This document shows positions 19,910 to 29,201 of a stretch of DNA of 36,722 bases, piece after piece. The notes under the pieces are model-generated. The model saw nothing but the letters and a program-made list of their open reading frames with translations. It searched no databases and was not told the origin of the DNA. The DNA lies in NCBI GenBank assembly GCA_003278525.1, contig QCEQ01000014.1, positions 1 to 36,722 on the forward strand. Direction: 5' to 3'. The position numbers and the translations under genes were made by a program. The DNA is from Prochlorococcus sp. AG-355-P16 (GTDB lineage: Bacteria; Cyanobacteriota; Cyanobacteriia; PCC-6307; Cyanobiaceae). Position 1 is the stretch's first letter. Each line of letters starts with the position of its first letter.

Positions 19910-21079
19910 ATGAACGTAATTCAGGAAATTAATAACGTCAATGATAAATTTGCTACTCAAGGCAGCAAGCTCAAAATTGAGAAAAGAGGAGAGAAATTAA
20001 ATATTCGTGGTTCACTACCCTCCAAAGAAGATAAAAATAACTTTAAAATTCAAAGAATATCTCTTGGTTTAAAAGCTGATATTTCTGGATTAGAGGAGGC
20101 TAAAAAAAAATTACAATTAATCAATTTGCAATTGGAATTGAATCAATTTGATTGGATTAATTGGACAGGTGGACCTTATAAAAAGGAAACAAAAGATTGT
20201 TTTGAATTCCCAAGTAGATTAAATCAATTTGAGGAATTTTTTTTTAAAGAAAATAAAAGTGATTTTCGAACCAGCACTAGAAAAACCACTTGGAGAAGTT
20301 CTTACAAACCATATATGAAAAGAATTCTAAATATTTATACTGATTATGAGAATGAAGGTTTAGAAAAAATATTTCAAAAAACACTTGAAAGTTATAAAGA
20401 AGGTACCAGAAGTAGGAAACAATGCGCTACTTCTTTAAGCGTTTTGGCTAAGTTTTTGGACATTAAACTACCAGCAGATTGGAAATTAAATTCTAGAGGA
20501 TATGGTCTGAACAAAGCAGGATTTAGGGATCTCCCTAAAGACGAATTAATAGAGAAACTATGGGAGACGATACCAAACAAGTCTTGGAAATTTGTTTTTG
20601 GTTTGATGGCGACATATGGATTGAGGAATCATGAAGTATTTTTTTGTGATTTAAGTTCTCTTACTAATTTCGGGGACAAAATTATTAGAGTTTTACCTAC
20701 GACTAAAACTGGGGAGCATCAAGTTTGGCCATTTCATCCTGAATGGGTGGAAAAGTTCGAATTATCAAAACTTGGAGAAAATCCAGAACTTTTACCAAAT
20801 ATTAATAGAGACCTTAAAATCACAACCTTACAAAATATTGGAAAAAAAATTACAGACCAGTTTAAGCGTTACTCTTTACAAATAAAACCTTATGATCTAA
20901 GGCATGCTTGGGCAGTAAGAACAATTTTTTATGATTTACCTGATACTGTGGCTGCTAGAATGATGGGGCATTCAGTTAGTTTACATACTCAAACTTATCA
21001 CCACTGGATTACTAAAAGAGATCAACAACAGGCAGTAAATAATGCACTTTTAAAAGTTAAAACAATTAAAAAAATTTAA
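19910..21079 (+). CDS. Tyrosine recombinase (integrase family) with arm-type N-terminus
   Basis: The 389-residue protein has an N-terminal part (about 30-80: IRGSLP..K, QRISLGL, then a lysine-rich helix) like the arm-DNA-binding domain of phage integrases, a core-binding SAM-like region at about 103-190, and a catalytic domain. Catalytic residues fit: Arg239 in YGLRNHEV, Lys266 in the TTKTGEH hairpin, Arg331 in YDLRHAW, His354 in MMGHS, Tyr363 nine residues on. The usual histidine of box II (HxxR) is Tyr328. No partner excisionase, att duplication or tRNA adjoins it, and cobO follows 34 nt later. It may be a domesticated recombinase retained in picocyanobacteria. Confidence 0.85.
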   Translation: MNVIQEINNVNDKFATQGSKLKIEKRGEKLNIRGSLPSKEDKNNFKIQRISLGLKADISGLEEAKKKLQLINLQLELNQFDWINWTGGPYKKETKDCFEFPSRLNQFEEFFFKENKSDFRTSTRKTTWRSSYKPYMKRILNIYTDYENEGLEKIFQKTLESYKEGTRSRKQCATSLSVLAKFLDIKLPADWKLNSRGYGLNKAGFRDLPKDELIEKLWETIPNKSWKFVFGLMATYGLRNHEVFFCDLSSLTNFGDKIIRVLPTTKTGEHQVWPFHPEWVEKFELSKLGENPELLPNINRDLKITTLQNIGKKITDQFKRYSLQIKPYDLRHAWAVRTIFYDLPDTVAARMMGHSVSLHTQTYHHWITKRDQQQAVNNALLKVKTIKKI

Positions 21080-21113
21080 AGATTTATAATAGTTAAATAA
21101 AAATAAGGGTTAT

Positions 21114-21806
21114 ATGCAAGAAAAATCTTCATCATCCGAGAAAATATTTAACCTCGATAATCAAGCGAATAAACTTGGAATGGGAGGTAAATTATCACCA
21201 GATAGCGATGAGAGCTCTTATAAAAAAAGGATGCAGCAAAGAAAAGATATTCAAGCCGAAAGACTGCAAATGAGAAAAACAAGAAAAGGATTATTGATTG
21301 TTTTCACAGGAAATGGTAAGGGCAAGACAACTGCATCATTAGGTATGGCTTTAAGGACGTTAGGGCACGGCTATAAAGTAGCAATAATTCAATTTATCAA
21401 AGGAGGCTGGACTACTGGAGAAGAAAAAGCACTTAAAAACATTTCTTCAAACATATCTTGGCATTCATTAGGAGAGGGCTTTACTTGGGAAACACAAGAC
21501 AGAATAAGAGATGAAAAATTAGTTCAAGAAGCTTGGCAACTAGCCAAGAAATACATCCAAAACGAATCTTATAAACTTATAATTCTTGATGAAATTAATA
21601 TTGCGACAAAACTTGGTTATCTTACACCCGAAGAAATAATCACTTTTTTAAAAAGCTTGGATAATAGAAAAAATCATATTGTTTTAACTGGCAGGGGAGC
21701 ATCTGATTCAATTATAAATTACGCAGATCTAGTTACAGAAATGAAACTAATAAGACATCCTTTCAAAGAGCAAGGAATAAAAGCACAAAAGTGCGTTGAA
21801 TTTTAG
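21114..21806 (+). CDS. cobO: Cob(I)yrinic acid a,c-diamide adenosyltransferase
   Basis: CobO (CobA/BtuR family) transfers the adenosyl group of ATP to the cobalt of corrinoids in adenosylcobalamin or pseudocobalamin synthesis. The 230-residue protein has an N-terminal polar stretch, an unusual P-loop FTGNGKGKTTASLG near residue 65, IIQFIKGGWTTGEE, and LIILDEIN as the Walker B-like motif, ending in a HPFKEQGIKAQKCVEF tail that is typical of the family. It is 34 nt downstream of the integrase and 126 nt upstream of pyrH. The 126-nt gap shows no RNA gene and presumably carries the pyrH promoter. Confidence 0.95.
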   Translation: MQEKSSSSEKIFNLDNQANKLGMGGKLSPDSDESSYKKRMQQRKDIQAERLQMRKTRKGLLIVFTGNGKGKTTASLGMALRTLGHGYKVAIIQFIKGGWTTGEEKALKNISSNISWHSLGEGFTWETQDRIRDEKLVQEAWQLAKKYIQNESYKLIILDEINIATKLGYLTPEEIITFLKSLDNRKNHIVLTGRGASDSIINYADLVTEMKLIRHPFKEQGIKAQKCVEF

Positions 21807-21932
21807 TTGAAGTAAATTTTATTTGAATTTTATTTAGGCAGGTTTAGAAATGTTTAAAGAAGCAAGCAATATCTGAACAAAAAATAAATTTGGCACATTT
21901 ACTTGCTAAGGTCTTAAAAGTACAATTATTGA

Positions 21933-22637
21933 ATGACTTACAAAAGAGTTCTCTTAAAACTTAGTGGTGAAGCACTAATGGGTGAAAAGCCTTATGGTAT
22001 TGATCCTGCTATAGTTCAATCAATTGCAGAGGATGTTTCAAAAGTAGTAGAAAATAATGTACAACTTGCGATAGTTGTTGGCGGTGGAAACATATTTAGG
22101 GGGCTTAAAGGATCTGCAGACGGAATGGATCGCGCAACTGCTGATTATGTTGGGATGCTAGCAACAGTAATGAACGCAATTTCACTTCAAGATGGTCTTG
22201 AAAGAGTAGGAGTTGCAACCAGAGTGCAAACAGCAATCGAAATGCAGGAAATTGCCGAACCCTACATTAGAAGAAGAGCCATGAGGCACCTAGAAAAAGG
22301 TAGAGTTGTAGTTTTCGGAGGTGGATGCGGAAATCCATTTTTTACTACTGATACAACGGCAGCTTTGAGGGCAGCAGAGATAAACGCTGAAGTTGTTATG
22401 AAGGCTACCAAGGTTGATGGAGTATACGATCGTGACCCAAATCAATTTAAAGATGCAAAAAAATATTCCTCTCTCAGTTATCAACAAGTTCTTAGTGATG
22501 AAATTGCAGTAATGGATAGTACTGCGATTGCACTTTGCAAAGATAATAATATCCCAATTATGGTTTTTGATATATTCAAAAAAGGGAACATTTCCAAAGC
22601 TGTTGCTGGTGAGCCAATAGGCTCTTTAATTAGTTAA
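21933..22637 (+). CDS. pyrH: Uridylate kinase
   Basis: PyrH phosphorylates UMP to UDP and belongs to the amino acid kinase fold, not the P-loop NMP kinases. The 234-residue protein shows [15 protein letters not shown] at the N-terminus, [10 protein letters not shown], the [11 protein letters not shown] segment, [23 protein letters not shown], and DGVYDRDPN near residue 160, all family signatures. It is followed after 22 nt by frr; the pyrH-frr pair is widespread in bacteria. Confidence 0.98.
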   Translation: MTYKRVLLKLSGEALMGEKPYGIDPAIVQSIAEDVSKVVENNVQLAIVVGGGNIFRGLKGSADGMDRATADYVGMLATVMNAISLQDGLERVGVATRVQTAIEMQEIAEPYIRRRAMRHLEKGRVVVFGGGCGNPFFTTDTTAALRAAEINAEVVMKATKVDGVYDRDPNQFKDAKKYSSLSYQQVLSDEIAVMDSTAIALCKDNNIPIMVFDIFKKGNISKAVAGEPIGSLIS

Positions 22638-22659
22638 AGATTATTTAATTTTTTTAATT

Positions 22660-23208
22660 ATGAAAGAAAAAGAAATTCAAGAAAATATGAATAAAAGTAT
22701 TGAAGCCACACAAAGAAACTTTAATACAATTAGGACAGGTAGAGCTAACGCTTCCTTGTTAGACAGAGTAAGTGTTGAGTACTACGGAGCAGATACACCA
22801 ATCAAATCGCTTGCCACAATAAGCACTGTTGATTCACAAACAATCTCAATACAACCTTTCGATATTTCATGTTTACAAGCGATAGAGAAATCTATTTCTA
22901 TGAGTGATTTAGGTATTACTCCAAATAATGATGGGAAAGTAATAAGAATAAATGTTCCTCCTTTAACAGAAGAAAGAAGAAAAGAATTTTGTAAATTAGC
23001 CTCTAAATATGCTGAGGAAGGAAAAGTAGCCTTAAGAAATATCAGAAGAGATGCTGTTGATAAAGAAAAAAAAGATGAAAAAGATGGTCTTATTTCAATT
23101 GACGAATCGAGAGATAATCAATCTGAAATTCAGAAAATTACTGATAAATATATCGCTTTAATAGAAACTAAATTGTCTGAGAAAGAGAAGGAAATTCTAA
23201 AAGTTTGA
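22660..23208 (+). CDS. frr: Ribosome recycling factor
   Basis: Frr, with EF-G, splits post-termination ribosomes. The 182-residue protein has the conserved [16 protein letters not shown] segment, an internal [16 protein letters not shown], the [15 protein letters not shown] motif and the long C-terminal helix [17 protein letters not shown]. Its length fits the family (about 180-185). It lies directly after pyrH, and its stop TGA overlaps the TTG start of the flavoprotein gene. Confidence 0.98.
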   Translation: MKEKEIQENMNKSIEATQRNFNTIRTGRANASLLDRVSVEYYGADTPIKSLATISTVDSQTISIQPFDISCLQAIEKSISMSDLGITPNNDGKVIRINVPPLTEERRKEFCKLASKYAEEGKVALRNIRRDAVDKEKKDEKDGLISIDESRDNQSEIQKITDKYIALIETKLSEKEKEILKV

Positions 23209-24338
23209 CAGAATTTGACGTTGTAATAATTGGTGGAGGTCTATCAGGATCTTCCACTGCTTTTCACCTATCAAAGAAAGGATATTCAGTTTTAATTATT
23301 GAAAAAGAAAAATCCCAAGATTACAAACCATGTGCAGGTGGGATGGCATCTTCAATGCAAAGATTTCTTCCTTTAAATATAGAAGATTGCATAGAATCAA
23401 AAATTAAAAATGTTGAATTCAGATGGAAGGCTGCAGATGATGTAACTGCTGATCTGACTGGTGAATCCCCTTTTTGGATTGTTAAAAGAGAAAAACTAGA
23501 TCAATTATTACTTGATGAATCCTTGAGTAATGGAGCTCAAATAATCAGACCATTATTGATAGAAAAAATCATAAAGAAAAATGATAAATGGGAAATTACT
23601 TGCAATAATAAAATAAAATATATTACAAAATTTCTTGTAATTGCAGATGGCTCGCAATCGAAATGGGCGAGTTATTTCAATTTAGGGCCAAGAAAGCCGA
23701 AATTTGCCAACACAATCTCATTTAGATTGAAAGGGTTAGGTGAAATACCTAGAGATGCAGTTAGATTTGAGTTTGGATTTATAAAATACGGTTTTGCATG
23801 GGCATTCCCACTAAGAGAGAGCTTAAATATTGGTTTAGGTACTTTTATAAATAATGGTCTCTTAGAAAATCAGGCTATAAATAAACAAGTTATCAGAAGC
23901 TTCGGTTTTGATGATTTTCCGAATAAAACAATTAGTAAGAAACTCAGGATATGGAATGGCTTCCACTCAATTAATGGTGACAAAGTTTTAGCGGTTGGAG
24001 ATGCAGCATCTCTATGTGATCCATTTTTAGCTGAAGGAATTAGACCATCTTTAATTAGCAGTTTTTATGCTGCAAAATACATAGATCAGTTCCTATCAGG
24101 TGAAGTAGATGATTTTAATCTTTACACGAAGAAAATTAACAACATTTGGGGGAAATCAATGGCTTGGGGGAGGAGAATAGCCCAAGTATTTTATAGATTT
24201 CCCAGAACTGGATATCAATTAGGTGTCAAAAGAAAAACAGCACCTAAACGTATTGCTCAAATATTATCAGGAGAAATGAGTTATGAAGATATTGCAAAAA
24301 GAGTTATAAGACGACTTTTAACAAAAAGGGGGGGTTAA
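23205..24338 (+). CDS. Geranylgeranyl reductase family FAD-dependent oxidoreductase (ChlP-like paralogue)
   Basis: The 377-residue flavoprotein has an N-terminal Rossmann motif [17 protein letters not shown] with a following EKE, the KPCAGGMA motif typical of geranylgeranyl reductases, and the second FAD motif [20 protein letters not shown] near 262. It is shorter than ChlP, which is usually about 400-450 residues, so it is more likely a paralogue than the main chlorophyll geranylgeranyl reductase. Reduction of an isoprenoid chain or quinone is likely but the substrate is not determined. The start is TTG at 23205 overlapping the frr stop by 4 nt; this start puts the Rossmann strand at the usual distance from the N-terminus. 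It converges on tal with a 26-nt gap. Confidence 0.85.
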   Translation: MTEFDVVIIGGGLSGSSTAFHLSKKGYSVLIIEKEKSQDYKPCAGGMASSMQRFLPLNIEDCIESKIKNVEFRWKAADDVTADLTGESPFWIVKREKLDQLLLDESLSNGAQIIRPLLIEKIIKKNDKWEITCNNKIKYITKFLVIADGSQSKWASYFNLGPRKPKFANTISFRLKGLGEIPRDAVRFEFGFIKYGFAWAFPLRESLNIGLGTFINNGLLENQAINKQVIRSFGFDDFPNKTISKKLRIWNGFHSINGDKVLAVGDAASLCDPFLAEGIRPSLISSFYAAKYIDQFLSGEVDDFNLYTKKINNIWGKSMAWGRRIAQVFYRFPRTGYQLGVKRKTAPKRIAQILSGEMSYEDIAKRVIRRLLTKRGG

Positions 24339-24364
24339 TTCTTTTTTTCAATTCGAACTTAAAT

Positions 24365-25366
24365 TTAGTTAGCAGAAATCAATTTATGATTTTTAATCTC
24401 TGAATATCTTTTTAGTAGCAGCTCTTCTAATTCTTCTATAGCGTTACTGAATCCAGTGATACCTTCACTAAGCTTTTCACTTGCCATTTGATCTTCTAAC
24501 ATACTTAATCTGAAATCCTTTTCTTCAAATTCATAATCAATAGAATTATTTATTAGGGTACTTTCATCTAATTTCCTAACTAACTCTCCTTTTTCTTTTT
24601 TAAGTTCCTCAAGAAATTTTGGTGCGATTGTTAAAAGATCGCAACCTGCTAATTCTTTAATTTCATCGAGATTTCTAAAACTCGCTCCCATTACTTCTGT
24701 CTTAAATCCCTTTTCTTTAAAGTAATTGTATATTTGTGTAACCGAAATAACACCAGGGTCTTCAGCACCAATAAAACTATTTTTACCAGTTTTTGCTTTA
24801 TGCCAGTCTAATATACGGCCAACGAAGGGAGAAATTAGAGTTATCTTTGCATTGGCACAAGTTACAGCTTGGCAGAAGTTAAAAAGTAAAGTTAAGTTGC
24901 ACTTAATTCCCTCTTTTTCCAAAATTTCAGCTGCCTTAATTCCCTCCCAAGTCGCGGCAATCTTAATTAAAATTCTTTCCTTTTCAATTCCAAAATTTTT
25001 ATAAAGATTGATCAATTTTCTTGCTTTTTCTACCGTAGCTTCAGTATCAAAGCTCAGTCTTGCATCAACTTCTGTAGATACACGCCCCGAAATAATTCTC
25101 AATATTTCTTTTCCAAAAAATACTGAAACTTGGTCAACAGTTTCTTTTATTAATTCAATTTCGGAGAATCCTTGGGGCAATGCATTTTTTGAACTTTCTA
25201 AAGCTTTATCAATTAACTTCACATAATCAGGATTCTTGGCGGCAGCAAGAATTAGCGATGGATTGGTGGTAGCGTCCCTTGGTTGAAACTTTTTTATAGA
25301 ATCTAAATCCCCAGTATCAGCAACAACAACCGTCATTGAGGACAATTGTTCTAAAATTGATTTCAT
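24365..25366 (-). CDS. tal: Transaldolase
   Basis: Tal transfers dihydroxyacetone units between sedoheptulose-7-phosphate and glyceraldehyde-3-phosphate in the pentose phosphate pathway. The protein has the signature [10 protein letters not shown] near residue 30 and [17 protein letters not shown] with the Schiff-base lysine near 130, followed by [11 protein letters not shown] and ISPFVGRI. Two ATGs are possible: 25390 and 25366. The second gives 333 residues beginning MKSILEQL, the usual length and start, so I prefer it. It lies 90 nt downstream of ftsI on the same strand and probably has its own promoter or shares the long transcript. Confidence 0.97.
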   Translation of the reverse strand: MKSILEQLSSMTVVVADTGDLDSIKKFQPRDATTNPSLILAAAKNPDYVKLIDKALESSKNALPQGFSEIELIKETVDQVSVFFGKEILRIISGRVSTEVDARLSFDTEATVEKARKLINLYKNFGIEKERILIKIAATWEGIKAAEILEKEGIKCNLTLLFNFCQAVTCANAKITLISPFVGRILDWHKAKTGKNSFIGAEDPGVISVTQIYNYFKEKGFKTEVMGASFRNLDEIKELAGCDLLTIAPKFLEELKKEKGELVRKLDESTLINNSIDYEFEEKDFRLSMLEDQMASEKLSEGITGFSNAIEELEELLLKRYSEIKNHKLISAN

Positions 25367-25456
25367 TTCTAGATAATCATATATATACATAAACTAGCTT
25401 TTATTCCTGATGAAATCATCAAAAAATGAACTAAATATTTATAAAGTTAGAAAATT

Positions 25457-27208
25457 TTAGGGTTTTTTAACAATCATTCCATGATCTTTAATCGTGGGAG
25501 GTATTTTTTCAATTACTATCAAACTCTCGATGATTTCTTTCGCAACTGGTACTGCGACAGTTGAACCATATGCATATGATTTAGATGGCTCATCAACGAC
25601 TACAAGGACAACGTATTTTGGATCATTAACTGGTAAGGTTGCAACAAAACTACAAACTTTTTTGCTTGTGTACGAACCATTTAAGGCTTTTTGAGAAGTG
25701 CCCGTTTTCCCCGCTATCCTGTAACCTTCGATTTTTACTCCAGATCCACTACCTTTATCGACTACGCTCTCCATCCATTCAAGAATAATTTTAGTGACCT
25801 CGCGTGAAAAAAATTGTTTTTTTGGATTTTTATTAAATCTTTCTTTGAAAGATGAGGTCACATGAGGAGTCACTTCAAACCCCCCATTTGCTAGGGCCGC
25901 ATGAAGTTGAACCAATTTAAGTGGCGAGATTGAGAACCCTTTACCAAAAGAAGCGACGGCAGGCTCAATTGATTGATTTATAAATAAATCTTTTCTCTTT
26001 AGTTGGCCAGCAGTTGATTCAAATAAGTCAGTCTCTAAATTTTTATTTATACCTAAATTGTTTAGCCAATCCCAATAAATTGTGGGGTCTAAATTTTGCA
26101 TTATTTTTACCATCCCAACATTACTTGAAACCTGTAAAACTTTTGGATAGTCAATGTATCCATTACCTTTTTTATCCCAATTAGAAAGTGTCCATCCTCC
26201 TACATTAATCTTTCCAATATCTTCAACTATTCCATCTTTCTGGATGACTTTTTCTTCTAAAGCTAAGGCAAGATTAATAGGTTTAAAAGTTGAGCCCGGC
26301 TCATATAAATCTTGAGAATACCATCCCCTAAAGAGTTCATTATCATACTGCCAAAATCTATTTGGATCATATGATGGGACTGTAACCAAAGAGAGAATCC
26401 TACCATCATTAACATCCATAACTATGGCAAATCCCTTCTTTGCTTTCCATTTGCTTACTTGCTTTGATAATGCATTGTATGTCGTCTTCTGTAATTTTGA
26501 ATCTATAGTTAGACTTAAACTTTTGTAATCATAAATAAAATCACCTGGTGATGAATTATCCGGTAGAGGAGTTCCATCTCCTCCTCTTTTTATTAAATTA
26601 CTTTTATTAAAAACTTTAATTTGATTATCTAAATGAAGTTCTAAACCTGCTGAAGCTACATTCTCATCATTAACAAAACCGACAAGATTAGAGTAAAGTT
26701 CGCCTTGTGGATAATTTCTCTGAGAATATTTAAACAAATCAATTCCGCTTATTCGAAGGTTCTTAATCTTTTCTGCCTTTTCTTCCGCAATTTTATCCAA
26801 AAGCTTGATACCACTCATTTTATTATTGAATTTCCTCAAGAGTATTTCATCATCAATACCCAAGATAGGTGACAATTTTTCTGTAACTTCTTCAATACTG
26901 CGAACTCTGTTTATTGAATCACCAGGAAAATTAAAATATTTTGGATGTGCCCACAATTTATAGAGCGGTTTATCGTAAGCAATTACTCTACTATTTCTAT
27001 CAACGATTGACCTCCTTTTTTTTAAGGAGTTAGTTTTAGAAGATTGAATTAATCTGGCTTTCCTTTGCAAATCAGAGGAGTTAAAGACTTGCAATTTAAC
27101 TAACCTACCAAACAAACAAAAAATTAATATTACGCTAAAAATATAGAGAAATTTAAATCTTCTTTGATCCAGTGGTGTTAGACGAACAATTTTTTTGTAT
27201 TTTTTCAT
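25457..27208 (-). CDS. ftsI: Peptidoglycan D,D-transpeptidase FtsI (class B penicillin-binding protein)
   Basis: FtsI cross-links septal peptidoglycan as part of the FtsW-FtsI-FtsQLB complex. It has a basic cytoplasmic N-terminus, one membrane anchor at about 20-40, a dimerisation/pedestal region, and the transpeptidase domain. The catalytic serine lies in GSTFK (about 305-309), followed by SSN at about 361-363 and KTGT at about 501-504. All three motifs are intact. I prefer ATG at 27208, whose A is the last base of the upstream gene's TGA stop (TGATG); TTG at 27211 would add one residue. The tight coupling to the upstream bitopic protein matches ftsL-ftsI order elsewhere. Confidence 0.95.
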   Translation of the reverse strand: MKKYKKIVRLTPLDQRRFKFLYIFSVILIFCLFGRLVKLQVFNSSDLQRKARLIQSSKTNSLKKRRSIVDRNSRVIAYDKPLYKLWAHPKYFNFPGDSINRVRSIEEVTEKLSPILGIDDEILLRKFNNKMSGIKLLDKIAEEKAEKIKNLRISGIDLFKYSQRNYPQGELYSNLVGFVNDENVASAGLELHLDNQIKVFNKSNLIKRGGDGTPLPDNSSPGDFIYDYKSLSLTIDSKLQKTTYNALSKQVSKWKAKKGFAIVMDVNDGRILSLVTVPSYDPNRFWQYDNELFRGWYSQDLYEPGSTFKPINLALALEEKVIQKDGIVEDIGKINVGGWTLSNWDKKGNGYIDYPKVLQVSSNVGMVKIMQNLDPTIYWDWLNNLGINKNLETDLFESTAGQLKRKDLFINQSIEPAVASFGKGFSISPLKLVQLHAALANGGFEVTPHVTSSFKERFNKNPKKQFFSREVTKIILEWMESVVDKGSGSGVKIEGYRIAGKTGTSQKALNGSYTSKKVCSFVATLPVNDPKYVVLVVVDEPSKSYAYGSTVAVPVAKEIIESLIVIEKIPPTIKDHGMIVKKP

Positions 27209-27636
27209 CAATATCCTTTTTGATATTTGCTATCTACAAAACCTTCAATGAAGGTACTTAAATTTTTCTTTAATATACTTTCTTTTTTTTCTGGAAGTTT
27301 ATCTAGATAAATTAAATCTTTAGGTTTAGTTTTTCTATAAATGTTGAGAGACTCAAGCTCACTAATATAAAATTCCTCAATTTTAGAAATATAATCAATA
27401 AGATTATTATTGATAGCTCTTGTTCTAGATAAGTTTTTATATGTATTTGACCATTTTTTTTGACTATTAAAAGACAAGAAAAACAAGGTGAAAATTAATA
27501 CCAAAAGTGAGATATTAATGGAGTCAAAAATTTGATGTACAAATTTGATATTAATTATGGATATTTTTTCGGAATATTTTTTACCTTTATATGGAACTTT
27601 TTTTTTAAAATTAAGTTGATTCCCATAAGGTTTCAT
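27208..27636 (-). CDS. Bitopic membrane protein, candidate FtsL
   Basis: The 142-residue protein has no recognisable family motif. It has a basic cytoplasmic N-terminus of about 38 residues, one hydrophobic helix (about 39-57), then a polar, helix-rich outer part (KKWSNTYKNLSRTRAINNNLIDYISKIEEFYISEL) with spaced hydrophobic residues that could form a coiled coil. This is the size and layout of FtsL. The gene lies directly before ftsI with a one-base stop/start overlap, the position of ftsL in most bacteria. A role in the FtsQLB complex is inferred from layout and position only. The start is ATG at 27636; TTG at 27639 is possible. Confidence 0.75.
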   Translation of the reverse strand: MKPYGNQLNFKKKVPYKGKKYSEKISIINIKFVHQIFDSINISLLVLIFTLFFLSFNSQKKWSNTYKNLSRTRAINNNLIDYISKIEEFYISELESLNIYRKTKPKDLIYLDKLPEKKESILKKNLSTFIEGFVDSKYQKGY

Positions 27637-27720
27637 CAATGATTTATTTTTAAATGAAAGGAGTATTATTTATTAAATAAACATCTTTTTGTTTGATTCG
27701 CAAGTAAAAAATTAAATTCT

Positions 27721-29085
27721 TTATGTCCTTAATAAGAACAAATTTAAGAAGGTCAATCCATTCCATAAAGAATGCATAATCACTGAAGAAAACAAACTCC
27801 CTGAAACAATTCTTGTGATACCTAATCCAATTCCTAGAACAAATAATGGCGGCATTTCTCCCAAACTTAAATGGGCTAATGCAAAGATAAAAGCTGAAAC
27901 TATGATGCCCGAAATTACTCCAAAATCTCTTGAAAGAGTTGGCAGTAAAATACCGCGAAATATAATCTCTTCAAATATAGGAGCTAATAGAGTTGTTGTT
28001 ACAAATAATAGAAAAAATGATAAGTAATTATTATTATTAAGAACAATTTCAAGCAAGGGGTTACTACCGTTCTGATTATCGATAAGACTATTCATAATTA
28101 GAGAGATCAATAAAACAAAAGGAACAATTGTTAACCAACCTTTAATTCCCTGAATAATTGCATATTTTATTGGCAAGAAATTGAACTGTAAATAATCCTT
28201 TTTAAAAGTAAATTCACCATTCAAGGATTTAATTTGATAAAAAACTATCCATAATGGCGGAATAGCCATAAAAAGATATCCAAAGAAAATTTTTAAAGAT
28301 TGAGACAATTCATTAGGGATATTTTTAGAAAAAAGTTCAACCAAACTAATAGAGAATAAAGGTGATACAACTTCTCCTAAAACAACAAATCCACCTGCAA
28401 TTAATAAAACCATATCTATTAATTCTAAATCTAAGGATTTTATTTCTTTCCAACCAAACTTTCTCAAAGATATGGTTTTCCATAATATTTTTAAAGCAAG
28501 AATAGAGCCAATAAGTATTGTTAAAAGTGGAATTAGTCTTATGGCTAATATTTTTAAAAACATTTTTCTTGAAAATGATTTTGTTATTAATGCACTATCG
28601 TCAAAATCAAATTTCTTGCTTAAAAGGTGATATAAAAATCTATCACCTTTAAATAAATCAAATTTATCAGAATTTGCTTTATATGATTTATTATTATTGG
28701 ATTTTTTTTCTATCTCATCAATCAGAAATTTAAATTTTTTATCTTTAAAATCTTTGGTTATATTTTTATAAATTAAAGAATCATTTGATTCTGAAGTGAT
28801 TATTCGAATTAATTTATTTCTTTCTGTTAGCTCTTCAAATGTGACATCAGAGAGTGATTTATTTATTTGATCAACAGGATCATTAATGATAAAAAATTTT
28901 TTAAGATTTACAGGTATTGATTGGACAGATAATTCAGCAATTTCAAGCTCTTTTTGACTAATATCAAATGAAACAGATGGTCTATTTAAACTGTCTCTTA
29001 AGCCTTGTTGCCATACAAAAAAAGTTATGACGATAGAAATAAAAGCTAAAGTGAGTTTTGACTTAGAACTATTTTTAAAGATCAT
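27721..29085 (-). CDS. CPBP (CAAX/Abi) family intramembrane protease
   Basis: The 454-residue protein has one N-terminal helix (about 11-27), a polar region of about 145 residues that would lie outside the cytoplasm, then several membrane helices from about 175 to the end. The C-terminal domain has the glutamate-protease motifs EEIIFRG at 372-378, AHLS around 404-407 and MHSLWNG at 437-443, so the catalytic residues look intact. Such proteins process or degrade membrane proteins or prenylated substrates; the substrate here is unknown. The polar insert after the first helix is not part of the minimal CPBP domain and resembles longer cyanobacterial forms. It is followed by an 81-nt gap and the ftsL-like gene on the same strand. 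Confidence 0.88.
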   Translation of the reverse strand: MIFKNSSKSKLTLAFISIVITFFVWQQGLRDSLNRPSVSFDISQKELEIAELSVQSIPVNLKKFFIINDPVDQINKSLSDVTFEELTERNKLIRIITSESNDSLIYKNITKDFKDKKFKFLIDEIEKKSNNNKSYKANSDKFDLFKGDRFLYHLLSKKFDFDDSALITKSFSRKMFLKILAIRLIPLLTILIGSILALKILWKTISLRKFGWKEIKSLDLELIDMVLLIAGGFVVLGEVVSPLFSISLVELFSKNIPNELSQSLKIFFGYLFMAIPPLWIVFYQIKSLNGEFTFKKDYLQFNFLPIKYAIIQGIKGWLTIVPFVLLISLIMNSLIDNQNGSNPLLEIVLNNNNYLSFFLLFVTTTLLAPIFEEIIFRGILLPTLSRDFGVISGIIVSAFIFALAHLSLGEMPPLFVLGIGLGITRIVSGSLFSSVIMHSLWNGLTFLNLFLLRT

Positions 29086-29201
29086 AACTTATTATATTCT
29101 TGAAAACTATAGTTAGTTATCATTGAATTTCCATATATTTATGTATCTATTTTAATCACGCCATGAGATGATTAAATTATCTTAATTTTCAAATTTATAT
29201 A

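Noticed and set aside
19845..21113. Integrase as part of a prophage or genomic island
   Set aside because: Both flanks are core genes at normal spacing, with no direct repeats, tRNA, phage genes or change in base composition seen.
25008..25226. 72-codon ORF (and neighbour 24726-25004) antisense within tal
   Set aside because: Shadows of the conserved transaldolase frame.
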